This document shows, in pieces, positions 1 through 10,449 of a stretch of DNA of 64,000 nucleotides (the first letter of the stretch is position 1; each line of letters starts with the position of its first letter). The notes beneath the pieces are model-generated. The model was given only the letters and a program-made list of their open reading frames with translations. It did no database searches and had not been told where the DNA came from. The stretch comes from Chionis minor (taxonomy: Eukaryota > Chordata > Aves > Charadriiformes > Chionididae), in contig VZSF01007706.1 in NCBI GenBank assembly GCA_013398295.1, forward strand, positions 694,533 to 758,532. The letters are read 5' to 3'. The translations under genes were made by a program, and so were the position numbers.

Positions 1-1716
1 ATGATACCCACTCCTTGCCTGCGCAATGGAAGTTGCAATTATATGACTGATTAGTTTTATAATACTGTCTTCTCTGTCTCTTTCTACTCATAGACCTCTT
101 TCTCCAGAGCCAAGGAGCAGAAAATATTGTATATAGTGTGTTAGCACAAATGATGTCAGCTAAAAAAAAATACAGATTATGAGAGGTTTTTCATTGCTCC
201 TCAGACAACAGAGATTGACTACAAGGTTCATAGGTCACACACCATACCTTCCAAATGTGTTATGGCTTTAATCCTCTCCCGCAGTGTCCCAAGGAGGAGA
301 GTAAGAGATGTATAATGATATAACAAGGGAATAGCTAGTTGCTTAGTTTATGCTTGAAAGTGTGTGATTGAATTCATAGTGTCACAGACTAGATCAGGAG
401 TAATTAGCAGTATTTTCATAGGGTTCAGTACTGAAAGAGAAGCACTGGTCCTTGGAGCATCTCCCTTATGGAGACACAAAGGGCATGTGCTCCAGTTACG
501 CTTTCAGTGACATGTCCTAGATACTGCAAACAGCAGAGACATTTTTTGTTTTAGGGAAAACAAGATAACAATTTAACAGGTAAGAAGATATTAAAAACCA
601 TGTAACAAGAAAATTCTTTCTTCCCCCCCTCCTTTATATTTAATTAAACTAATTTAAAATGTAAGCTGTAAGGGACATGGAATGTGTCGTTATTTTTAAA
701 AAGAATTAGTCAAAAATGGATTGTAATAGATACATAGTCTAGAGGAACAAGGTAAATAAAATCTATATGAATGACAAACAGCAAATCTAAAGGAGAACTT
801 TAGGTCTCTAAGAAATTCCATAGAAATAAAGGCAACTCAAGGCCTTGCAAGCTACTTCAGCACAGCAGGAAATTAAATTTTACTTTATTATTGGATTTTT
901 GTATAAAAGGTGTCAGAACATTCAGGCCTACTAGAAACTTCACATTGGAAGTAGATCCAGCAATGCAAACTGAGATACATGCAGCTTAACTGCACAGCAT
1001 GGACCTGCTTACCTGCTATATTCTGAGGTCAGCTCTCATCGTTGAAGATAAATAAGGGTTCAAGTGTACATTTGATTCTCAGCTGATGCAAAGTGGAATG
1101 GCTTTGCTAGCTTCTGTGACACTATGATGATGTTTATAATCAAAGAACTGCAACTCTATGCTTTTTACAACTTAGTGTTTTGAAATACTAAATATGATAG
1201 GAATCTCTTTAAAAATGAAACTGCTTAGATAAACCCACAGACAATCAAGATACAAGAACAAAAAAATTGAGAAGAATTTTTACAGATTTCCATATCAATA
1301 AAACAGGCATTCTGTAGTTGTTTGCTTTTTATAATTGTTTTACATGAATACTGAAGCAAATCAGTTTATTCACAGGAATTCCAAGGAAACTTCATTATAT
1401 TTGTCAAATACTGGGCAATTTTCTCAGGCTGTTTTAAACACCTAAATGTGATTATTTTTCTCAGAAAGCTGAGCTATCTGCTCACATGGTAACAAAAAAC
1501 CAGAAAAGCAGTTCCTTGCACTAAATTCATCTGGCAGCACACATCAGATGCTGATTTTCAGGGAGAGCTTGAAGGGCAGACACTGTCATACCAATTACTC
1601 ACATAGAAAGTTAAACATAAAAACATTGAAAAGCCAGAATTCTGCTTAACTTTCTCAGTTTTATCATTGTCTCTAGTTTGTCTCTACTACACCAAACTAA
1701 GCTCTGCCACTCTCCA
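1..1716. other. AT-rich non-coding DNA, no gene seen
   Basis: Read on both strands, this stretch has only short open frames with no recognisable domain and no complete splice-site and reading-frame arrangement. It is AT-rich, with many TTTAAA-like runs, and I recognise no repeat in it. It is best described as unique intergenic or intronic sequence. Confidence 0.6.
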
Positions 1717-1850
1717 GTCTTCCTCTGAGAGCTCTCTGGGGCAGGAACCATTCGTCCCTTGCACAGCTATACCACATGGCTCTTTGTACTTCTGGACTTT
1801 GCATTAGCACAGCAGGGCCCTGAAGTATTCTGGAAGCTAATGTATTCAAG
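1717..1850 (+). repeat. probable ancient retroposon tail (reptile/amniote type)
   Basis: The segment contains a GAGCTCTCTGGGGCAG-like start, then a TTTGTAC stretch, then AGCACAGCAGGGCCCTGA, and ends in an A-rich tract. This order (ctctggggcagggacc, tttgtaca, gcctagcacaatggggccc, then an A-rich end) is what I know from the 3' parts of old LINE/SINE families common in turtles and crocodilians. The match is recognition by eye, the copy is heavily diverged, and the family name is uncertain. The A-rich tract after about 1856 would be the tail. Sixty-codon-class frames occur here on both strands, but they lie across the repeat and are not convincing genes. Confidence 0.4.
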
Positions 1851-2454
1851 AAAAGCAGCAAAAAAAACCCTACATAAAAAGAATAAAAACAAACAAACAA
1901 AAACCCAAGGTCTGCTTGGGAAATATTTAGTGTGGTATTTAGATTTATCTCATCTTTCAAATTTGGACTAGGGAAATTCTATTAAATCAAACATTTCCTC
2001 TTGATTCCATTTGTTTTTTCTAACTAGTTTGAATCATTTTTTTTGTGAATAATTTCAGTAAAATTTGAATTTGCAGCAAACCTTAGGGACACACTGGATT
2101 TTCACATAACTACGAGTGTAGATTTGGAGATTTTCTTTTATCCAGGATGGTGTATTGTCGGCAAACTGGAACAGTCTGTGTTGCTTCCAGACCTCCTCAC
2201 CTCCTTTCTCCCAGCAAATCTCAGGTGGCACTGCATCTCAGTGAAAAAAACACAATCTACTTGGGTTGTGGCTCAATATAAAAACTTTCAGGACATTTGA
2301 ACAAAAGAAAAAGGGAAGATCATGTTTTGGGCAGTTTGAAAACCTTCAAGTAAACAAGCATCACAACTTTCCCTTCCTCAAATATAAAAGTGAGCAAAAT
2401 ATTGAATTATATGCACTCCTATTTTTCAAGGACTTTTTAAAAACATTTATTCCT
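1851..2454. other. AT-rich non-coding DNA, no gene seen
   Basis: An A-rich tract with several AAAC units lies at about 1856-1910 and may be the tail of the retroposon just upstream. The rest is unique AT-rich DNA in which I see no gene or known repeat. Confidence 0.55.
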
Positions 2455-2550
2455 ATTCCATACTGGAACAAAGTTCCATTATTCCATAATGGAATAATGG
2501 AAATTTCCATTGGAATAATGGAATATTCCATTATTCCATAATGGAATGAA
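2455..2550. repeat. palindromic GGAAT/ATTCC-type simple repeat
   Basis: The segment is built from TTCCATTATTCCA and its complement TGGAATAATGGAA in alternating orientation. Positions 2474-2502 form a 29-base palindrome that is perfect apart from its unpaired central base. Positions 2512-2537 form a 26-base perfect palindrome. Flanking copies of ATTCC and GGAAT at 2455-2460, 2463-2468 and 2541-2546 extend the pattern. Such a sequence could extrude as a cruciform or a pair of hairpins. It resembles a tiny GGAAT satellite seed, but the palindromic order differs from a head-to-tail array. Confidence 0.8.
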
Positions 2551-5500
2551 GGAAATAAAGTTTTCTAAACAAAATTAAGGATCGAACCTCCATGTTGTGA
2601 ACAACAGAAATGAATGACGGACGTCTTTCAACCTCAATGACAGATAATCTCTGCAATAATTTAGAATAACAAATATGCCAAGAAAGTAATTATCGGCTCA
2701 ACCGACATTAATAACCAGAAAGAGAAGGAAGGATTGGAGAATGCATTATTTTCCATAAATTATTTGCTTAGCTCCAGTGAGAAAAGAGATGTAACCATCA
2801 CAATGACCCTCTTGCATTGTGGTTCATGGATGACTGTTGCCATCACGCAGTATGCCAGAGTAGTGAAGAGTTTGGCTAAAGTTCATGTTACACTATTAAA
2901 AGAGTAAAACTTGTAAATATCTATTATAATAAGCACTATCTAGTAACATTATAATAAATACAACACAATGAAGTCATCAACTCGACCACTTTAAAAAGTT
3001 CAAAACCATCCATGCCACAGAGGTTCTCTCTCCCTTGCTTTTTTAGCAGTTTTTTTAAGTAGTATTCTTTCAAGGACGTACGAAATTCCAGTTGAAATAG
3101 CTGCATGTACCTGAACTGAAGGATATTAATTGGCTATAACAGAGTAATTTGGAGTCCTGCTGTCTTTTGCTTCCCAATATCTTCTGGTAAAAAGTCTTTA
3201 TTCACCAGAGTTGTTTGCTCAGCACTTTTCAATTTCTTTGAAACAGTGACATTTCTTTACATTTTGCTTCTAATTCTAGCAACATAAAAAACACTGAGAT
3301 GATCATAAGCTTTGAATTAAGTATTGATTACTATTGACATAGGGAAAGAAAGGCTAAATTTCATTTGCAGTAGCAAAAATTACCAAGAAAAAGAAAAAGA
3401 ATAAAAAGATGATTTCCCAAAAGCCAAAAAGCATTTAAACTGCTGTTGATCTTATTGTCAAAGACTAATGAACAACGGTGATCTAAGAAAGCAAAAAAGC
3501 TAACATTAGCAAAAATCAGATTATTCTATGGATTTACTTTCATCCTCAATTGCTAATGGATGTTGTGGGCGCTGAAGGTCACTCTACCCTCATGTAAAAA
3601 TGTTTAATTAACTTTAGCCTACAATTATGATATATTTTCTGCAATCCTTTTTGTAACTGGATTATGTCTTTTTTTATAGTTTTGAAAACAAGTATTAGAG
3701 AAGGAGCAAGTAGTAGAGAATAGCTGCAACATAGTGATCAGCTGTTGATAGGAAGAACCACAACAGATAAAAGAAAAAGGCTATTAAAATGCACAAAAGA
3801 CCATTTAGATCTTTCCATATAGGAACCTCTTATATACCAAATACGAGTAAGTATTCTGATGAAAGGACAGAATTGTTGTGTACTTGAATCTTTGTGGGAT
3901 TTACTGCAGGGCTTGCATTTTAAAATAAGAATAGTAGAAATACCTTATGTAAAGACAGTGTCTTCTCTGCTACTCATCTTCATTTTTGTATTTATAGTTA
4001 GCTACGCCTATCTTTAAGAGTAACTTTAAATGGAAATGAGTGCCCTATTTGCTCCCGAGTTATTGCCTGCCTGAGAATGAAGGGTAAAGGGGCTGCAACT
4101 TTGAATACCATATTTTTCTCCAATGACATTTCCATAACTCTTTACAAATTATTTTTCAGGGATGTCTAGAGTAATTTCTAATCTCTTCCTTCCTCCTCAA
4201 GGCTACCCTTGAATCATTTAAGTCCCAATTATGATTGCACGCTGGACTATGATGTTATGTCATACCTCCAGCATGAAGCAGGGACCTTCACAAGAGTACT
4301 GCTTCTGACAGTGCTAAATTGCACAGTGCACCCTCACTTCATTAACTGCTATCCTTTTGTACGTCATTTCCTGTTACCCTTTCCTACTGCATCCCATGAG
4401 TTACTTCAAAGTAACTTAGAAGCTTTCTTCAGGCTGTCATAAAATGAGATACCAAATTGTATCTTGATGAATCTCCACTATGGAACAGGACATTACCATG
4501 CATTTTTTCCACTAAGCTTCAGCTCAAAAATTGAAACATCTCATTTACCTTATTCTCAAAGCAGCTTTTACAACGCATTAAGACTGCATATACTTTCACA
4601 GCACAAGAAATGGGTGAACATACATTAAGGCAGAGAAACTCCAGTAAAGACCATAAAATTTAGGTACTTTTTTGTTATTCTGGACTTCAGTGAAGAAAAA
4701 AAAAAAAAGAAGGGATTTTTTCACACAAAATTTTCCGAATTATACCGCAGAATATGTTGTGCCAAACTATTTTTCTCTTTTGGTGTACCCTATTTCACAA
4801 ATTCTGTGTTCTAATCTTTGCTCTTCCAGTATACCCTAAAGCAAAGCAAAACAGATATGGTTTACTTTTCTTTTTCCTTTTCTTAAAAGCACAATGGCCA
4901 ATGCAAAATTCAACAAAATAAATAATATGAATTAAAGACAGTGTAATGGGAGTTCTGCCTCATTATACTTGTAACAAATCATTATACCATAAAAATGAGG
5001 AAAAGTAAATTACATTTAAAAAAAAAATCAGAAAAATGAAGACACCAGCGATTTTAATAATTTTTTTCAACTTTTAACGTCACTTTTAGACAATTTGATC
5101 TGTCAAGAATATCCCAATAAAGAAAACCTAAAATGGCAAATTACCTTCTAAAATGAAATCTTATTACTAAGAAACCATCATAACAAAATATTACTGTCAC
5201 ATTAAAAATTAATTAAGAAATGATTCATTTGTTGCAAGAGCAACACCTGTTCAAAATCCACAATCAAATATGACTTTAATTCATTACAGTTGAAATTAAA
5301 TATTTAGATTATGTGATAGAATAAATAATGCTGGTGAATTCTTAACTGTATGCAATTATGTGTTCAATTCTACATTGAAACAGCTAATCTTCAAGACTAA
5401 TCCAATTAAAAGCTTTTTATAAAATGATTAACTGGCCACAGATTTTAAATTCAATTTCCCCATCTTCTTAAAAAAGATATATATACATAGTTTGAACTTG

Positions 5501-8500
5501 TGTATGAGCATATAGACACACACATATTCATATCTGTTTTCTTTTGCCTGTTTTGAGCTCTCTTTGGTGAAGGGACGTTAGCATCAGAGTAAGCTGATTT
5601 TGATTGTTCTTTAATGTATCTCATACTGTAACATTGCGCAGTTCAAAACGTCATTTGCTTTCCCAGTGTTCTCTGTGCTACACGTATGCATGAGAAGTAG
5701 AAACTCTAATAATGCTCAATATCACAGCTCAATTTAATGACTGCCCTTTTTTGAGATCTCACTTATGAGTAGAAATTTATTTGATATGGGTCTAAAAAGC
5801 TATGTTCATTAATTCCCAGCACAACTGGAGGATTAGCTTCTATTTGCTGATTTGTATGGATATATAACAAAAGACTGTAGAGGTAATGTAGATGTTGACC
5901 TGATTATATCTTCAGCTATTACAGCTCTGACATGATCTGTAGCAAAAAAAACCAAACAAACACACAAGCAAAAGTATTGAAGCATTACTGACACTGAACT
6001 ACATAAAATGGAATTGTATTTTATAAGCAAATACCTCAATAAATATTTAGTAATAGTTTTAAATTAATAAATAATTATTGAAATTTTGAGCCCTTGAAAT
6101 CATCTAGGCTCTCCACAAATGATATGTTCTTCCTATTTCACACACAAGGGAAAAGAAAATTAATGGAAAGCATTTATGACTATATAAGCTAGTTTGCAGC
6201 TTAAAGACTTTTTAAATAATGGATATCTAAAATAAGGCATGAGGAGGTCAGCAGCTCTGTAACTGATTAAGTAACTGGGCTTAGTGAAATAGAAATATTT
6301 TAAAAACATTTGACTAAGTTTTAATATTAAAACAGCCACAGGGTAAACCAAACTATTCAGAATGGATACAAAGCACAATTCTGAGGGGTACTTTTGCTTA
6401 TTAACAACACTCTATTAAGGCTAGTTTCCTGTACTTCATGTGAGAGGACTGAAACCAAGAGAAGCAGTCCCTGGTACCTCTCAGCTGCTGCCACTTGTGC
6501 TTATGACCTTTCTATCCCCACTTCTCATTGCAGCAGAAGCATCTGGGTGGCCATGTAGAGAAGTGAAGTGCCTGCAAGTTAAAACTAGACTAGAAATAAA
6601 TAAATAGAAAGAAATGAAAATCCAGAATTGCTCTTTTCAGTAGTGACTAGTACTAGATGAAGACGCATGAAAGCATCCTGCATCCTTTACAGCTTCTCTT
6701 TTTTATTATTTTTATTTGTTTGTTTTGGTATGTTCTTCTAGTTGTTTTGTTACATGCTTAAATCCTGATTTGAGCAGATAAGTAGCTGACCATTTATAAA
6801 ATCACTCGTTTGTAAAAGATACACTGAAATCATACACTATGAATCCAAGTTTAAATATTACTAAAAAACCCAAACAAAACTCAACAAGGAAGTTTCTCAC
6901 ACCATTTTGATGCCTGCACAAAATGACCAGTAAATTTTTTCCATTACCTAAACAGGAAGAGAACAGAATACAAAGTAGGACTTACTGCAAAATTGCAGCT
7001 GATCGATACTTCTTCAAACCTAACCAAACAGTACAAACTAAACAAACTACCTACTCTGTTACTCAGCCTTTTCTTGCCTTCTGAGTCAGAGAACAGTTGA
7101 AGATGTGTATTTCAATCTAAGAAAAACAAGTCAAAACATTCAACTAAATTCAGTGTGTGACCTGCCTAGAAGCTAAAATGCAGGTTTCTGATTATTTATT
7201 TTAAAGCAGTAGTAGTTTTCAGACTTACAGGTGAACTGATGTGAGGGCTACACAAATAGAAATATCTGGCATGTGGTTATGTATCACAAGATTTTAAAAA
7301 AAGCATAGAAATCAGTTGTCATAAATGTAATAGTTGCAGTGCCAATTTTGATTACATACTATTAACCAGAAGAATTATGTGTATGAAAGTATAATTTTCT
7401 TTGTATACATTATGATGAGATATCTTCTGTGCTCTTTTAAACTAATTGACGGGATAATTCTTTGTCCCTTGGGAAATAAGGTTTCATTTTTTAGCCATTT
7501 AATTGATCCTCCTCTCAGTCTGTCTAGTATAAAATTACCTAAAACTTGAATTCATTGAAGATACACAGGTCTGAGAATGGTGGTAATGACAATGCTTTCA
7601 TTCCTTTTAGCAACTGTACAGCCAGGTAGAAGTTTATGAATAAACATGGATGCAGAAATATTCAGATTATGCTAACACTACAGATGTGAATTTTTTAAAA
7701 CCCCGTGGCACAAATTATAATAAAGGGGTGCACCTGCCACTGATAGAATAATACAGGATCTTTTTTCTGTCTATACAGCAATTAAATCTCCAACTATTTA
7801 ACTCTTCTCCAGCAATAAGACCCCAAAGACATCAATTTGTATAGCTGTTCTCTGCATATAATGGCAACTTGGCTTAAGTACCTCTTGTTCATTTTGTAAA
7901 GAAGGTAGTGTACTTCACTTTAGCCATTCTATAAGCTCTTGCTAAAACTGCAGGCTCCAAGGAAGGAAAGTGAGGATTTTGCAGAATAATCTTACCTTGA
8001 CAAATGGTTAGTTTTTAATTTAGATTAGAAACTCCTTCTCTTTTTGAACTTGAAGGACATTAAATAAGCATATAACACAATGTTTCAAAGCAAAACAATG
8101 GCTAGTACATAGGGTTAATGTTTTCTGAATTATTTTAAATTACCTCAGAAACTTACAATATGATAACTGCCATAATCACTAGCTACTGAAAATTCAATCA
8201 ACAGCAGGTTGTCTTGAAACAGAGCAATGTGTTTTACCCAAAATAAATATTTCTACTTAATGGTTAAAGTGAGACTAAGTAAAACACGAAACTTTGGTAA
8301 AATATTGTAATATAATTCCTAGGAATTTAAGTCACAGCTATATACCATATTAACTTAGAAGTTATGTTCTAAAATGAAGTCATTCATATTCAACTTTTTG
8401 TTTGTATTTAACTAATTTCATAACTTCAGTGTTTAATTGTGAGCACACTCTGTGGAATAGCCATGAGATGAGAGTCTGTTGATCATATGCAATATTGCAT

Positions 8501-8640
8501 TTATCTTTCTTTTGACCTTTGCAACTAAAGTCTTCTCTAATGGAAGTACCACTAGACTGGTGAAACAGCAGTTTGTATAGAGTTTTCCTCCTTTAAAACT
8601 GAATTACTAATAGAACTTCAATTACATTTTAATAGTGAGG
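2551..8640. other. AT-rich non-coding DNA, no gene seen
   Basis: About 6 kb of AT-rich sequence with many short frames (the longest about 77 codons, at 4209-4442) whose translations match no family I know. There are scattered A or T runs of 8-12 bases and a short TA stretch near 5478-5488. A slightly GC-richer patch at about 6420-6590 has no recognisable identity. I see no CR1, LTR or RNA gene. Confidence 0.55.
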
Positions 8641-9830
8641 GAGGGGGGGATTGTTAGTCCTTAAAGATCATCTTCTTTGTCTTTCTATGCAAATACAAAT
8701 ACGTACTTTTTGGAGACAGGAGAGAATAGATGTATTTGAGAAGCACTTCTCTGATCTGGCCATAATGCAGAAATTGCAACCAAGCAAGAGGGAACAGTTT
8801 GAAACTAGAGTCCTCTGTGCACAGGGGTTCTGGAGAAAAGAGGAAATAACATGCTGCGAGAGACTGTCTGAGTGAGGATGCTGAGAAGAGACTTGCAGCT
8901 CTAGACTGGCTGTACAAAATCAGCCCTCGTGAAACCTCTTACCTTGAATTACTTGATTCCGTAGCCTTAGTGGAACTATTTCGGAGGACTCACCACAGAA
9001 GAAAAAGGTGGTCTTCATTGTAGAGGCTGGAGGAAGTAGGCTACAGAGGACAGGACTTGGCTGCTCAGGGAAAGAGAAGGAAAAGAGGTTGATAATACAT
9101 GTAACATAACATAAAATGCTCTGGGGTAGTGCTACCATGGTCCTACTTTTGCTTCTTTTTATTTTGACTGCAGACAGCTTTGGGTTTTTGCTTTTCCCCC
9201 CCTTCCCTCCCCTCCACTCCCCAGTCAAGGATTATACCCAAGAATTAAAAACAGAAATGATTCTGAGGGAGGATGGTGAACTCCGCTCTCTGTGACAACT
9301 GTGAAGATCACACAGATGTTGGCAGCCAGTTCAGTATTGGGTTCTGGCATCAAACATCTGAGTGGACAACTTTGAGCTTAGCAGCGAGTGGATGGCCTCG
9401 TTCTGACACAAGACCTGAAGACTCTGAGGTGGAAAGAGATTTGGAGTGGATGGTTAAAAAGCAAATTGCCCATAGGAAGCATGACTTGATTACAACCAGA
9501 CAGTAGTCAAGTCTTGGAGCAGGTAAGAAGAGGGCTGGGACCATCTCTGATTAGAACCTGTAAAGGTGAAAAGGAGATTTTGAAAAGGCTGATGGAATTG
9601 TGAGGATTAAGTAATTCTGCAGAGAAGTTAAGAGGGGCTTGAACCTTTCTGGAGTGGCTAGAAACTTCAAGGAACTGCTGTCAGGAAGGACAGAAAGACT
9701 GACCCACCTGGTCAACTTCATTGATAATAGTGCCTGGGAAGTGGGCTACATGCTGTCCTCTCCCAATCCTCATTTGCCTTCAGAACTGCAGTAACTGCCA
9801 CACAATGAAGTCCTCACTTCTGTTCCTTTA
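8641..9830. other. GC-richer unidentified block, possible decayed interspersed repeat
   Basis: Compared with its flanks this block is visibly richer in G and C and in purine-rich plus-strand runs. It holds overlapping open frames on both strands: plus 8651-8875 (74 codons), minus 8654-8917 (87), minus 8920-9228 (102) and plus 9273-9506 (77). A further plus-strand frame of about 56 codons, open from a stop near 8847 to a TAG near 9020, looks protein-like in composition, but I cannot assign it. The texture (CTGAGTGAGG, GGAGGACTCACC, GCTGCTCAGGG) suggests a decayed LTR or retroviral leader, but no LTR ends or target-site duplication were found. A host exon cluster is less likely because no coherent splice pattern is visible. 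Confidence 0.3.
9196..9222 (-). other. G-quadruplex motif on the minus strand
   Basis: The plus strand has C runs of 7 (9196-9202), 3 (9205-9207), 4 (9209-9212) and 4 (9219-9222). On the minus strand this gives four G runs of at least three separated by loops of 6, 1 and 2 bases, which satisfies the usual G3+N1-7 rule. No gene or promoter is recognised next to it. Confidence 0.7.
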
Positions 9831-9981
9831 AAATTTGGTTTCTTAAACATTTAAGCAATGAGTAGGATGTAGATTCATTATATCACTTTAAGAACTTGCC
9901 TCCGAATAAATACAGACAGTATCAAATATCCAACGTTTTCTAAACTCATCACCCTCTTAATCGTCAAGGGCAGGAACTAAT
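9831..9981. other. flank of the solo LTR, including left target-site copy
   Basis: Unique AT-rich sequence. CTAAT at 9977-9981 is identical to 10450-10454 on the other side of the LTR and is read as the 5-bp target-site duplication. Confidence 0.5.
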
Positions 9982-10449
9982 AGTCACAATGATTCATCAA
10001 CCTAGTGATTCAAAGGAATCAACTCACAAATGGATTGTAAGCCAAAATACCTTTATTTCACCGGTGGGGAGAACACAGGGTCTGCACCCTTCAAAATGTA
10101 TCTCCACCAAGGTAAAATTTCAGCAGGTTTTTATAGCAAAATCATGTAAAATACCATACATACTGTGGTTAGTCCATGATAAGCAAGTGGTTAGGTCATA
10201 CAATTTTCAAGGTTCTTTCTAATCTTTTGCAAAACGTATGGTCCTTCAGATAATCCCTCCTACGTACCTAAAAACCTTCCTCAAGTACATACCGTACTCT
10301 TGTGGAAGGGCAAGTTCTCTATTTGCGATTAGTTTAGTCTAAAACAGTTTGCGATCAACAAGTCTTACAACATTTGCTAAATCATACTTATGCTAACTAA
10401 GGCCTACTTATGCCTTAAACAGACCCTTAAACCCAGCATCTCTATTTCA
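9982..10449 (-). mobile_element. solo LTR of an avian-type endogenous retrovirus, minus orientation
   Basis: Read on the minus strand this 468-bp element starts TGAAATAGAGATG. It has a TATAAAAA box (plus-strand 10128-10135), then an AATAAA polyadenylation signal about 75 bases downstream (plus-strand 10052-10057) and a short U5. That U3-R-U5 order is diagnostic of an LTR. A 5-bp direct repeat, CTAAT, flanks it exactly (9977-9981 and 10450-10454), as expected after retroviral integration. The 5' end is the canonical TG; the 3' end reads ACT rather than the usual CA, so that end has either mutated or is placed slightly wrong. No gag, pol or env remnant adjoins it, so it is a solo LTR left by LTR-LTR recombination. 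Its first ~106 U3 bases recur at 33691-33796. The TATA and poly(A) layout and 5-bp duplication would fit an ERVL-like or related family; the exact family is not identified. Confidence 0.72.

Noticed and set aside
1697..1971. Overlapping 87- and 70-codon frames on opposite strands as candidate genes
   Set aside because: They lie across a probable ancient retroposon tail and its A-rich tract, with lysine/asparagine- or phenylalanine/leucine-rich translations of low complexity.
2575..2595. Minus-strand GGTTCGATCCT resembling a tRNA B box
   Set aside because: No matching A box, acceptor stem or anticodon arm fits around it, and the box is one base short.
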